Part shown: one piece after another, positions 10,616 to 19,310 of the stretch
Position numbering within the stretch: position 1 is the stretch's first letter
Layout of the letters: the number at the start of each line of letters is the position of its first letter
Assembly: GCF_022829465.1 (NCBI RefSeq)
Contig: NZ_JAKSXZ010000106.1
Location: 22,745-86,744 of the forward strand
Length of the DNA: 64,000 nucleotides
DNA from: Methylobacterium sp. J-067
GTDB lineage: Bacteria > Pseudomonadota > Alphaproteobacteria > Rhizobiales > Beijerinckiaceae
Reading direction: 5' to 3'
The notes under the pieces: generated by a model
What the model was told of the DNA's origin: nothing
Seen by the model: the letters and a program-made list of their open reading frames with translations, nothing else
Database searches by the model: none
Program-made: the position numbers and the translations under genes

Positions 10616-11272
10616 ATGCCAGAGGTCATCTTCACCGGTCCCGCCGGGCGCCTGGAGGGCCGTTATCAGGCCCCCAAGAAGCGCGGCGCTCCCATCGCCA
10701 TCGTGCTGCACCCGCACCCGCAGTTCGGCGGCACGATGAACAATCAAATCGTGTACAATCTTTTCTACACGTTCGCCAATCGCGGCTTCGCAGCCCTGCG
10801 CTTCAATTTTCGCGGGGTCGGCCGCAGCCAGGGCGCCTTCGATCACGGCTCGGGCGAATTGTCCGACGCGGCGGCAGCGCTCGATTGGGTGCAGGCGGTG
10901 AACCCGGAGGCGAAGGCCTGCTGGATCGCGGGCGTGTCCTTCGGCTCGTGGATCGGCATGCAATTGCTGATGCGCCGCCCGGAGATCGAGGGCTTCATCT
11001 CCATCGCGGCCATGGCCAACCGCTACGATTTCACCTTCCTGGCCCCCTGCCCCTCCTCCGGCCTGTTCGTGCACGGCTCCGAGGATCGGGTCGCGCCGGC
11101 CCGCGAGGTGATGCCGGTGATTGAGAAGGTGAAGACGCAGAAGGGCGTCATCATCGAGCACCAGATCGTCGATGGCGCGAACCACTTCTTCGACGGCAAG
11201 GTCGATGAGCTGACGCAGACCGTCGACACCTATCTCGACAAGCGTCTGGGCAAGCGGGAAGAGGCCGCCTGA
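10616..11272 (+). CDS. alpha/beta hydrolase, COG2945-like
   Basis: Protein of 218 residues. I start it at the Met of MPEVIFTG, preceded by AGAGGA. It shows the LHPHPQFGGTMNN motif typical of this hydrolase subgroup, FRGVGRSQG, nucleophile elbow GVSFGS, an acid in GSEDRVAP and a catalytic-type His in GANHFF. Substrates of this group are poorly known. It is divergent from the suf operon and may share its regulatory region. Confidence 0.85.
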   Translation: MPEVIFTGPAGRLEGRYQAPKKRGAPIAIVLHPHPQFGGTMNNQIVYNLFYTFANRGFAALRFNFRGVGRSQGAFDHGSGELSDAAAALDWVQAVNPEAKACWIAGVSFGSWIGMQLLMRRPEIEGFISIAAMANRYDFTFLAPCPSSGLFVHGSEDRVAPAREVMPVIEKVKTQKGVIIEHQIVDGANHFFDGKVDELTQTVDTYLDKRLGKREEAA

Positions 11273-11385
11273 GGCAATATGCGGGTGGATGCCGGTAGTC
11301 GGCTTACCGCCTCTCACCTTGACGCGGCGGGGCGCTCCGAATAGGGCGCCCCTTCCATCCCTGTCGCGGAACGTATCCACGCCTG

Positions 11386-11772
11386 ATGACGGATCACTCC
11401 TCCGAGCAACCGGTCGTCCTGCTGGTCGAAGACGACGGCCTCCTCCTGATGGAGGCGTCCGACACCCTTGCGGATGCCGGCTTCACCGTTCTGGAGGCGT
11501 CGCACGCGGACAAGGCCCTCGCCGTCCTGGAGAACCGGGACGACGTGGAGGTCCTGATGACCGACGTGGATATGCCGCAGGGCTCCATGGACGGTTTCGC
11601 CCTCGCCCGCCTCGTGGCGCATCGCTGGCCCGGCATCCCGGTGCTGGTCGTTTCGGGGATGGGCACCCCCGGCCCGCACGACATGCCCGACGGGGCGCGC
11701 TTCATCCCGAAGCCCTACGAGCCGACAACCCTGGTCCGAACCCTGCGCGCCTTCATCCGCCGCGCGGCCTGA
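11386..11772 (+). CDS. single-domain response regulator
   Basis: Receiver-domain protein of 128 residues with no output domain. The acidic pocket is VEDD near the N-terminus, the phospho-acceptor Asp is in MTDVDMPQG, and the conserved Lys is in FIPKPYEP. This architecture is typical of CpdR/DivK-like or histidine-kinase-adjacent receivers. No kinase gene is nearby, so its partner is unknown. Confidence 0.85.
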   Translation: MTDHSSEQPVVLLVEDDGLLLMEASDTLADAGFTVLEASHADKALAVLENRDDVEVLMTDVDMPQGSMDGFALARLVAHRWPGIPVLVVSGMGTPGPHDMPDGARFIPKPYEPTTLVRTLRAFIRRAA

Positions 11773-11842
11773 GCCATAAGGGACGGACCTTTCGGCCGTG
11801 GCCGATCCGCGCGGTGCCGAGCCGCCTGACCCGACGAGTCCC

Positions 11843-13138
11843 ATGACCGACGAGACCCGACATCACCGGTTCGCGACCCAGGCGATCCACGCGGGCGCCG
11901 CCCCCGATCCGGCGACGGGCGCGCGGGCGCAGCCGATCTACTTCACGAACGGCTTCGTGTTCGATTCGACCGAGCAGGCGGCCGACATCTTCGCCGTGCG
12001 CAAGACCGGCTTCTCCTATTCGCGCGGCTCCAACCCGACCGTGGCGGCCCTGGAGCGGCGTGTCGCGGCGCTGGAGGGGGCCAAGGCCGCCATCGCCGTC
12101 GCCTCCGGCCAGTCGGCGGTGCTGCTCGTGCTGATGACGCTGATGCGCAGCGGCGATTCCTACGTCGTGTCGCCACGCCTGTTCGGCGGGTCGCTGGGGT
12201 TGATGCGGCGCCTCGACGGTCGCTACGACCTGAAGCCCCGCTTCGCCCGCGGCATGGAGCCGGCGGATTTCGAGGCGGCGATCACGCCGGGCTGCAAGGC
12301 CATCGTCTGCGAATCCATCGTGAACCCCTGCGGCTTCGTGATGGACATCGAGGGTATCGCGGCGGTGGCCAAGCGCCACGGCCTGCCGCTGATCGTGGAC
12401 AACACCCTCGCCTCCCCGGCCCTGATCCGGCCCATCGAGCACGGCGCCGACATCGTCGTGCACTCGACCTCGAAGTTCCTGGCGGGCTCCGGCCAGGTGA
12501 TCGGCGGCGTGATCTGCGACGGCGGCACCTTCGACTGGGTGAAGGCCGGTGGCTACGACCTGATCAACGACCCCTGGCCGGATTACGACGGGCTCGTGAT
12601 CCCGCAGCGTTTCCCGGAGACGCCGTTCGCGGTGGCCTGCCGCCTGTTCGGCCTGCGCGACCTCGGCCCCGGCCTATCGCCGATGAACGCCTTCCTGACG
12701 ATCACCGGCATCGAGACCCTGCCGCTGCGCATGGAGCGCCACTGTTCCAACGCGAAGACCGTCGCCGCCTACCTGAAGGACCACCCGGCGGTGGAATGGG
12801 TCAGTTATCCCGGCCTGCCGGGCCAGACCGGCGAAGCGAACGCGGCGCGCTACACGCCGAAGGGACCCGGCGCGATCTTCACTTTCGCCCTCAAGGGTGG
12901 GGAGAAGGCGGCACTGAAGTTCATCACCTCGCTGGAACTGGTCTCGCACCTCGTCAACATCGGCGAGATCAAGACGCTGGCGATTCACCCGGCGACCACG
13001 ACCCACCGGCAATTGCCCGCCAGCGAAAAGGCCATCGCCTTCGTCGGGCCGGAGACGGTGCGGCTCTCGATCGGGCTGGAGAACGTCGAGGACCTGATCG
13101 CGGATATCGCGCAGGCGCTGGAGCAGGCGGGGGCGTAG
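11843..13138 (+). CDS. metZ: O-succinylhomoserine sulfhydrylase
   Basis: PLP enzyme of the Cys/Met metabolism family, about 431 residues from the Met of MTDETRHHRF; an earlier in-frame codon at 11798 would add 15 residues. PLP lysine is K211 in VHSTSKFLAGSG, with the family motif SYSRGSNPT upstream. The overall sequence fits direct sulfhydrylation of O-succinylhomoserine to homocysteine. Cystathionine gamma-synthase is the main alternative. I saw no SAM riboswitch in the short upstream gap. Confidence 0.85.
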   Translation: MTDETRHHRFATQAIHAGAAPDPATGARAQPIYFTNGFVFDSTEQAADIFAVRKTGFSYSRGSNPTVAALERRVAALEGAKAAIAVASGQSAVLLVLMTLMRSGDSYVVSPRLFGGSLGLMRRLDGRYDLKPRFARGMEPADFEAAITPGCKAIVCESIVNPCGFVMDIEGIAAVAKRHGLPLIVDNTLASPALIRPIEHGADIVVHSTSKFLAGSGQVIGGVICDGGTFDWVKAGGYDLINDPWPDYDGLVIPQRFPETPFAVACRLFGLRDLGPGLSPMNAFLTITGIETLPLRMERHCSNAKTVAAYLKDHPAVEWVSYPGLPGQTGEANAARYTPKGPGAIFTFALKGGEKAALKFITSLELVSHLVNIGEIKTLAIHPATTTHRQLPASEKAIAFVGPETVRLSIGLENVEDLIADIAQALEQAGA

Positions 13139-13184
13139 GAGATCGCCCTCGACGGCGAGGCTCCATCCGCATCATAATGCGCGA

Positions 13185-13412
13185 ATGACGGACCTGCTCG
13201 ACAAGGCGTTCTCGACCGCCCGGACCCTTCCCGCTCATGCGCAGGACGAGATCGCGCGCATGGTGCTCGCCCTCGTGGGCTCCGATCCGGCGGTCTACCA
13301 GTTCACGCCGGAGGAAGAGGCTGAACTCACCGAGTCGGAAGCGGCCATGGCGCGGGGCGATTTCGCCAGCGACGAAGAGGTGGACGCGATCTGGGCGAAG
13401 TATGGCGCGTGA
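13185..13412 (+). CDS. antitoxin of a RelE/ParE-type pair
   Basis: Acidic protein of 75 residues: a helical N-terminus (LDKAFSTARTLPAHAQDEIARM) followed by an acidic tail with TPEEEAELTESEAAMARGDF. This is the usual build of small antitoxins that neutralise RelE/ParE toxins. Its stop overlaps the GTG start of the toxin by 4 bp, so the pair is coupled. Confidence 0.8.
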   Translation: MTDLLDKAFSTARTLPAHAQDEIARMVLALVGSDPAVYQFTPEEEAELTESEAAMARGDFASDEEVDAIWAKYGA

Positions 13413-13687
13413 GGCTGCGTCTCACCCGGCCGGCATCGCGCCAACTCGAAGCGGTGCTTCAGCACATTGCGAAACATCACCCGCAAGGTGCTGAGAACGT
13501 TCGTGACCGGCTGCGCTCGGTCATGAACGTTCTCGTCGATCATCCCTTCGCGGGACGTGTCACGGCCCGTCCGCAGGTCCGGCGGATCATCGCCCTGCCC
13601 TATCCCTATGCGATCACCTACACGGTCGCGGATGGGAACGTCGTGATCCTCGGCATCCGGCACACGGCTCGCCGCCCGCAGGGGTGA
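13409..13687 (+). CDS. RelE/ParE-family toxin
   Basis: Basic protein of 92 residues starting with GTG inside the antitoxin stop. It shows the ParE/RelE pattern: an N-terminal LTRPASRQLEAVLQHIA helix, the HPFAGRVT turn, and a C-terminal strand set (ALPYPYAITYTVADG, VILGIRHTARRP). ParE members inhibit gyrase and RelE members cut mRNA; the sequence alone does not decide which. A small accessory module ending just before the thiolase gene. Confidence 0.83.
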   Translation: MRLRLTRPASRQLEAVLQHIAKHHPQGAENVRDRLRSVMNVLVDHPFAGRVTARPQVRRIIALPYPYAITYTVADGNVVILGIRHTARRPQG

Positions 13688-13694
13688 GCGCGCG

Positions 13695-14864
13695 CTACTT
13701 CCGCCGCTCCAGGATCGACACGTAGTTGGCGACCGCCGCGCCGCCCATGTTGAACACGCCCGCGAGCTCGGCGCCGGGCACCTGCATCTCGCCGGCCTCG
13801 TTCATCAGTTGCAGGCAGGCCATGACGTGCATCGAGACGCCCGTCGCGCCGACCGGGTGGCCCTTGGCCTTGAGCCCGCCCGACGGGTTCACCGGCAAGC
13901 GGCCGCCCTTCTCCGTCACCCCCTCGCGGACGATGCGAAAGCCTTCGCCCGGCGCGGCGAGGCCCATCGCCTCGTATTCGAGGAGTTCGGCGATGGTGAA
14001 GCAATCGTGGGTCTCCACGAAGGAGAGGTCCTCGTTGCCGATCCCGGCCTGCGTGCGGGCCTTGTCCCAGGCGCGGCGGGCGCCCTCGAAGGCGGTGGGG
14101 TCGCGGCGGGAGAGAGGCAGGATGTCGTTCACCTGCGCCCGCGCCCGGAAGCCGATGGCCCGCTCCAGCCGCGCGGCAGTCTCGGCATCGGCCACGACGA
14201 GGGCGGCGGCGCCGTCCGAGATCAGCGAGCAATCGGTGCGCCGCAGCGGCGCGGCGACGTAGGGATTCTTGTCCGAGACCTTGTTGCAGAAGTCGAAGCC
14301 GAGGTCCTTGCGCAGCTGCGCGTAGGGGTTGCCGACGCCGTTGCGGTGGTTCTTGGCGGCGATGCGGGCCAGTTCCTCGCTGCGGTCGCCGTAGCGCTGG
14401 AAGTAGCCCGCCGCGATGCGCCCGAACACGCCCGCGAAGCCGCCCTCGATCTCGGCCTCCTCCTTCCGGTAGGAGGCGCCAAGCAGGATGTCCCCGGTCT
14501 CGGCGACAGATTTCGCGGTCATCTTCTCCGCACCGACCACAAGGGCGATGCGGCCCCGGCCGCTGTCCACGAAGTCGAGGGCCGCGTAGAGCGCCGCCGA
14601 GCCGGTGGCGCAGGCGTTTTCCAGATGCGTCGAGGGGACGTGGGCGAGGTCCGGCTGGTTCAGGGCGACGAGGGAGCCCTCGAAGCCCTGCTTCGAGAAG
14701 CCGGTGTTCATGACGCCGACATAGATGCCGTCGACCTCGGACGCTGCGACCCCGGCATGGGCCAGCGCCTCGCCGGAGACGCGGGCGATCAGGCTCTCGA
14801 CGTCGGGGTCTTCGAGCTTGCCGAAGGGGGTGTGGGCCCAGCCCACGATGCAGGCACGCGTCAT
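13695..14864 (-). CDS. thiolase family protein (SCP2-type acyltransferase)
   Basis: Thiolase-fold enzyme of 389 residues. The nucleophile Cys is C85 in LENACATGSA, and the GLKAKGHPVGATG motif carries the conserved His. The C-terminal second cysteine of degradative thiolases is absent (the segment reads FNMGGAAVANYV), as in SCP2/sterol-carrier-type thiolases. No DUF35 partner gene is adjacent. It lies downstream of the sugar-acid-type dehydratase on the same strand. A role in CoA-ester metabolism is likely; the substrate is unknown. Confidence 0.85.
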   Translation of the reverse strand: MTRACIVGWAHTPFGKLEDPDVESLIARVSGEALAHAGVAASEVDGIYVGVMNTGFSKQGFEGSLVALNQPDLAHVPSTHLENACATGSAALYAALDFVDSGRGRIALVVGAEKMTAKSVAETGDILLGASYRKEEAEIEGGFAGVFGRIAAGYFQRYGDRSEELARIAAKNHRNGVGNPYAQLRKDLGFDFCNKVSDKNPYVAAPLRRTDCSLISDGAAALVVADAETAARLERAIGFRARAQVNDILPLSRRDPTAFEGARRAWDKARTQAGIGNEDLSFVETHDCFTIAELLEYEAMGLAAPGEGFRIVREGVTEKGGRLPVNPSGGLKAKGHPVGATGVSMHVMACLQLMNEAGEMQVPGAELAGVFNMGGAAVANYVSILERRK

Positions 14865-14910
14865 CGTTTCTCTCCCGTTGCCCGGACGATGGCCCCGCCG
14901 ATCCCCCGGA

Positions 14911-16617
14911 TCAAGGGTGGTCGGGCGCGGCTCCAGCCAGGAAGTCGAAATCGCAGCCCTCCGGCGCCTGGGTGACGCTGCGCCGATAGAGGGCCTTGTA
15001 GCCCCGCTTCGGCGCGGGCGGCGGCTCGTGCGCGGCGAGGCGGCGGGCGATCTCCTCCGGCGCGACCAGTAGGTCGATGCGCTTCTCCTTCACCGAGAGG
15101 CGGATGCGGTCGCCGTCGCGCACGGCGGCCAGCGGCCCGCCGATGGCCGCTTCGGGGGCGACGTGCAGCACGATGGTGCCGAAGGCCGTGCCCGACATGC
15201 GTGCGTCCGAGATGCGCACCATGTCCTTCACCCCGGCGCGGGCGAGCTTCTTCGGGATCGGCAGATAGCCGGCCTCCGGCATCCCGGCGGCGTGCGGGCC
15301 GGCATTCTGCAGGACGAGGATGTCGTCGGGCGTGACGTCGAGGTCGGGGTCGTCGATCCGGGCCGAGAGGTCTTCGAGCCCGGTGAACACCACCGCCCTT
15401 CCCTCGGTCTCGAACAGGCCGGGCGTCGCGGCGGCGCGCTTGAAGATCGCCCCGTCCGGCGCGAGGCTGCCGCCGAGGGTGATGAGGCCGCCCTGCGGCG
15501 AGACCGGATCGGCAAAGGGCCGGATCACCGCGCGGTCGACCCAGGTCTCCGGCTCGTCCAGCCGCTCGGCCAGGGTGCGGCCCTCGATGTCCACGGTGTC
15601 GAGGTGCAGGAGTGGGCGCAACTCGCGCAGGAGGGCGCCCATGCCGCCGGCCGCGTGGAAATCCTCCATGTATCCGTCGCCGACCGGCTTCAGATCGACC
15701 AGCACGGGGGTCTCGTCGGAGATGGCGTTGAAGCGCTCGTAGGGGATGCGGATGCCGAGCCGCCCGGCGATGGCGGTGAGGTGCACGATGGCGTTGGTGG
15801 AGCCCGACACCGCCATCAACACGCGGACCGCGTTCTCGACGGACTTCTGCGTGATGACCCGGCTCGGGCGGATCTTCGTCTCGATGAGGCGCACGGCGGC
15901 GCGGCCCGTCTCCTCGGCGGCGACGAGCCGGTCGGAATGGACGGCCGGGATCGCCGCCGTCCCCGGCAACGACATGCCCAGGGCCTCGGCGATGCAGGCC
16001 ATGGTGGAGGCGGTTCCCATCACCGCGCAGGTGCCCTGCGTGACCGAGAGCCGTCCCTCGACCTCGGCAATCTCCTCGTCATCGACGGTGCCCGCGCGGT
16101 ACTTCGCCCAGAAGCCCCGGCAATCGGTGCAGGCGCCGAGCCGCTGGCCCCGGTGGCGGCCGGTGGACATCGGCCCGGTGACGAGCTGGATCGCCGGCAG
16201 GTCGGCCGAGGCCGCGCCCATGAGCTGGGCCGGCACGGTCTTGTCGCAGCCGCCGATCAGCACCACCGCATCCATGGGCTGGGCGAGGATCATCTCCTCC
16301 GTGTCCATGGCCATGAGGTTGCGGTAGACCATGCTGGTCGGGTTGAGGAACACCTCGCCCAGCGAGACGGTCGGGAACGGGCGCGGCAGGGCGCCGGCTT
16401 CGAGCACCCCGCGCGAGACCGCTTCCACCAGTTCCGGCATCCCCCGGTGGCAATTGTTGAAGCCCGAGGGCGTCATGGCGATGCCCACCACCGGCTTGTT
16501 CAAGAGCCGGGGCGAGATCCCCATGGAGCGCGCGAAGGAGCGCCGCAGGTACCGGGCGAAATCCCGGTCGCCGTAGTTGGTGAGCCCCCGGTCGAGGCCG
16601 TGCGGTTCGTCGGTCAT
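14911..16617 (-). CDS. IlvD/Edd family dehydratase, probably sugar-acid type
   Basis: Fe-S dehydratase of 568 residues. The three cluster-type cysteines are C56 (FNNCHRGM), C124 (GGCDKTVP) and C197 (GTCAVMG). The segment GACTDCRGFWAKYRAG is not in canonical IlvD and points to pentonate or hexonate dehydratases such as L-arabinonate dehydratase. A branched-chain biosynthesis role is therefore less likely. It sits between the thiolase and, across a REP-like palindrome, the aldehyde dehydrogenase; this suggests oxidative sugar-acid breakdown. Confidence 0.82.
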   Translation of the reverse strand: MTDEPHGLDRGLTNYGDRDFARYLRRSFARSMGISPRLLNKPVVGIAMTPSGFNNCHRGMPELVEAVSRGVLEAGALPRPFPTVSLGEVFLNPTSMVYRNLMAMDTEEMILAQPMDAVVLIGGCDKTVPAQLMGAASADLPAIQLVTGPMSTGRHRGQRLGACTDCRGFWAKYRAGTVDDEEIAEVEGRLSVTQGTCAVMGTASTMACIAEALGMSLPGTAAIPAVHSDRLVAAEETGRAAVRLIETKIRPSRVITQKSVENAVRVLMAVSGSTNAIVHLTAIAGRLGIRIPYERFNAISDETPVLVDLKPVGDGYMEDFHAAGGMGALLRELRPLLHLDTVDIEGRTLAERLDEPETWVDRAVIRPFADPVSPQGGLITLGGSLAPDGAIFKRAAATPGLFETEGRAVVFTGLEDLSARIDDPDLDVTPDDILVLQNAGPHAAGMPEAGYLPIPKKLARAGVKDMVRISDARMSGTAFGTIVLHVAPEAAIGGPLAAVRDGDRIRLSVKEKRIDLLVAPEEIARRLAAHEPPPAPKRGYKALYRRSVTQAPEGCDFDFLAGAAPDHP

Positions 16618-16633
16618 CGTGGCTCCTCGGGCC

Positions 16634-16711
16634 TCACCGCAGGTGGAATGCGATCCACGCCGCGGCGAGCAGGATGACGGCTGTGAGGGCGAGGCGAAAG
16701 GCTGGTTTCAT
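16634..16711 (-). CDS. possible 25-aa membrane microprotein
   Basis: Short frame starting MKPAFRLALTAVILLAAA and ending in LR. One hydrophobic segment covers most of it, with basic ends. It precedes the dehydratase on the same strand by 17 bp and follows the REP-like palindrome. Too short for firm support, but the amphipathic layout looks like a real single-span microprotein. Confidence 0.4.
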   Translation of the reverse strand: MKPAFRLALTAVILLAAAWIAFHLR

Positions 16712-16732
16712 CTGCTTTCGCCCATGGCACCA

Positions 16733-16825
16733 CGTCATTGCGAGCGTAGCGAAGCAATCCAGGGATGCGGGCCTTCTCAGAACGCAGCGCCGCCCTGGAT
16801 TGCTTCGCTCTCGCTCGCAATGACG
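16733..16825. repeat. REP-like long palindrome
   Basis: Arms at 16733-16764 and 16793-16825 are nearly perfect inverse copies. The left arm contains CGTCATTGCGAGCG then GAAGCAATCCAGGG; the right arm reads the reverse complement with a one-base length difference. A 28-base loop separates them. This word family is widespread as dispersed palindromes in Alphaproteobacteria. It lies downstream of the aldehyde dehydrogenase stop. Confidence 0.8.
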
Positions 16826-16840
16826 GTGTGGCTCTTGTGC

Positions 16841-18322
16841 CTACCGCATCACGAACGGGTTCTCCGGCGCGTCGCGGCTGGTGGAGATCCAGATGCTTTT
16901 GGTCTCCAGATACTCGCGGATCGACTCGATGCCGCTCTCGCGGCCGAGGCCGGAGCGCTTCATGCCGCCAAACGGCATCATGTAGCTGACCGCCCGGTAG
17001 GTGTTCACCCAGACCGTGCCCGCCTTCAGGCCCTTCGACATCCGCATCGCCTTGCCGATATCCTGCGTCCAGACGCCGGCCGCGAGGCCGTAGATCACGT
17101 CGTTGCCGAGCCGCAGCGCCTCGGCCTCGTCCTCGAAGCCGATGATCGACAGGACTGGGCCGAACACCTCCTCCTGCGCGATGCGCATCGAATTGGTCAC
17201 GTCGGCGAAGATCGTCGGCTCAACGAACTGGCCGCCCTTCACGCCTTCGCCGGTGGCCGGGTTGCCGCCGAAGACGCAGCGGGCGCCCTCCTTCTTGGCC
17301 ACCGCGATGTAGTCCAGCACCTTCTGGTACTGCGGCGGGGTGGTGATTGGGCCGATGTTGGTGCCGGAATCCATCGGATCGCCGAGCTTGGCGGATTTCG
17401 CGAGCTCGATCAGCCGGGCGGTGAAGTCCTCACGGATGCTGTTCTGCACGAGGAGGCGCGAGCCCGCGATGCAGGTCTGGCCGGTGGCGGCGAAGATGCC
17501 GGAGATGGCTCCGGCGGCGGCCATCTTCAGGTCGGCGTCGGCGAAGACGATGTTCGGCGACTTGCCGCCGAGTTCGAGGGCCACGCGCTTCACCTGCTTG
17601 GCGGCCTCGGAATAGATCCGCGCCCCCGTCGCATCCGAGCCGGTGAAGGTGATCTTGGCGACGTCGGGGTGCTCGACGATGGCCGCGCCGGTCTCGGCGC
17701 CGTAGCCGGTCACGACGTTCAGCATCCCGTCCGGCAGGCCTGCCTCCTTGAGGAGGGCGGCGAATTCCAGCGTGCTCGCCGAGGCGAACTCGGAGGGCTT
17801 GATCACCACCGCGCAGCCGGCGGCGAGGGCCGGGGCGCATTTCCAGGCCACGAACAGCAGCGGCGAGTTCCAGGCGGTCAGCGCGCCGACCACGCCCACC
17901 GGCTCGTGGGTGGTGAAGGCGAAGGTCTCCGGCTTGTCGATCGGCACCTGCGTGCCCTCGATCTTGTCGGCGAGGCCGGCGAAGTAGTGCCACCATTCCG
18001 GCTGGTAGCGGGTCTGGCCGTACATCTCGGCGAAGAGCTTGCCGTTGTCGCGGGTCTCGATCTCGGCGAGGTGGCGGGCCTCCCGCTCCACGATGTCGCC
18101 GATCTTACGCAGCACCTTGCCCCGTGCCGAGGCGGTCATCGTCGCCCAGGGGCCTTCGGTCATGGCGCGCTTGGCCGCCGCGACGGCCCGGTCGACATCG
18201 GCCTTCGAGCTGCGCGGGATCCTGGCCCAGGGTTCGCCGCGATAGGGATCGACGGACTCGAACCACTCGCCCTCGACCGGATCGACGAACGCCCCGTCGA
18301 TGTAGAGTTGATAGGTCTTCAT
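16841..18322 (-). CDS. aldehyde dehydrogenase family protein
   Basis: NAD(P)-dependent aldehyde dehydrogenase of 493 residues from the Met of MKTYQLYIDGAFV. Catalytic residues are E250 in ALELGGKSP and C284 in GQTCIAGS, with the cofactor-binding FTGSDATG segment. Full family length. It lies 64 bp downstream of mdcH on the same strand, so it may be co-transcribed with malonate decarboxylase. A semialdehyde substrate linked to the neighbouring dehydratase is an inference only. Confidence 0.9.
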   Translation of the reverse strand: MKTYQLYIDGAFVDPVEGEWFESVDPYRGEPWARIPRSSKADVDRAVAAAKRAMTEGPWATMTASARGKVLRKIGDIVEREARHLAEIETRDNGKLFAEMYGQTRYQPEWWHYFAGLADKIEGTQVPIDKPETFAFTTHEPVGVVGALTAWNSPLLFVAWKCAPALAAGCAVVIKPSEFASASTLEFAALLKEAGLPDGMLNVVTGYGAETGAAIVEHPDVAKITFTGSDATGARIYSEAAKQVKRVALELGGKSPNIVFADADLKMAAAGAISGIFAATGQTCIAGSRLLVQNSIREDFTARLIELAKSAKLGDPMDSGTNIGPITTPPQYQKVLDYIAVAKKEGARCVFGGNPATGEGVKGGQFVEPTIFADVTNSMRIAQEEVFGPVLSIIGFEDEAEALRLGNDVIYGLAAGVWTQDIGKAMRMSKGLKAGTVWVNTYRAVSYMMPFGGMKRSGLGRESGIESIREYLETKSIWISTSRDAPENPFVMR

Positions 18323-18386
18323 CGGGCGTACTCCCTGTTCCGGCGGATGGGCCGGATATGGAACAGGCCGGAGCACGGCGCCAGCC

Positions 18387-19310
18387 TCAGCCGCGCCCGA
18401 TCCAGTCGCACACGCCCTCCACCGAGCGGAACGCGTCGAGGGCGTGGACCCGCACCCCCGGCAGAGCGGCCTCGGCCATGGTGGCCAGCGCGTGGCCGGG
18501 GCCGAGTTCGAGCACATGGCTCGCGCCGTACTCGCCGCAGGCCTCCAGGCAGGCGGCCCAGTCGATCGTGTGGGAGATCTGCCGCGCGAGCTTGTCGAGC
18601 CCGGCCTGCGGCTGGAACACCGCCGCCCCGTCGAGGCCGCTCAGCAGACGCGGCGCGGAAGGCGGCGGCCGGTGAAGCTCGGCCTCCGCCAGGATCTGCC
18701 GGAAACGCTCCGAGGCGGCGGCGAGCAGGGGCGTGTGCGAGGGCGTCGCGACGGCCAGCGGCACGGCCCGCTGGGCGCCCTGCGCCAGGGCGTCCGTGCA
18801 GAGGGCGTCGAGGGCGTCTCGCTTCCCGCCGACCACGCCACTGTCGGCGGCGTTGCGGATGGCGAGGTGGCATCCGTGCCGCCGGGCGAGGTCGTCCAGG
18901 GCCTGAAGGGTGAGACCGCGGATGCCCGCGAGGCCGAACCCCTCACCGGAAGCCGCGTCCATCGCCTCGGCGCGGGCAGCGGCCAGCCGCAGCACCGTGG
19001 CGGCGTCGAACCGGCCGGCGACGCCCCAGGCGGCGAGGTCGCCGATGGAATAGCCCGCCACGATGGCCCGGCCGGGCTGGCCCGAAGCGATGACGCTCCA
19101 TCCGGCGAGCGCCGCGACGCAGCACAGGATCTGCCCCGTGCGGTTGCCGTGCAGCCCCTCCCCCGCTTTGGCGAGGTCGCGCGGGTCGGTGCCGCCGAGG
19201 AGCGGGCGCGCCGCTTCGAAGACGGGCTGCGCTTCCGCGCGCTCGGCCGTGAGGTCGAACATGGCCGGGTGCTGGCCGCCCTGGCCCGACAGGAGGATTG
19301 CGAGGGTCAT
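18387..19310 (-). CDS. mdcH: malonate decarboxylase malonyltransferase subunit MdcH
   Basis: FabD-like acyltransferase of 307 residues that charges the acyl carrier subunit MdcC with malonate. The N-terminus ILLSGQGGQHPAMF, catalytic Ser in GYSIG (S88), and a conserved His in TPSHTPLL fit MdcH. It starts with an ATG overlapping the mdcG stop by 4 bp. Last mdc gene of the cluster. Confidence 0.9.
   Translation of the reverse strand: MTLAILLSGQGGQHPAMFDLTAERAEAQPVFEAARPLLGGTDPRDLAKAGEGLHGNRTGQILCCVAALAGWSVIASGQPGRAIVAGYSIGDLAAWGVAGRFDAATVLRLAAARAEAMDAASGEGFGLAGIRGLTLQALDDLARRHGCHLAIRNAADSGVVGGKRDALDALCTDALAQGAQRAVPLAVATPSHTPLLAAASERFRQILAEAELHRPPPSAPRLLSGLDGAAVFQPQAGLDKLARQISHTIDWAACLEACGEYGASHVLELGPGHALATMAEAALPGVRVHALDAFRSVEGVCDWIGRG

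Noticed and set aside
11386..11772. Receiver protein as regulator of metZ
   Set aside because: It has no DNA-binding domain and nothing in the short gap suggests control; adjacency alone is not enough.
11773..11842. Possible SAM-II riboswitch before metZ
   Set aside because: The gap is only about 70 bases and the conserved SAM-II core words and pseudoknot are not present.
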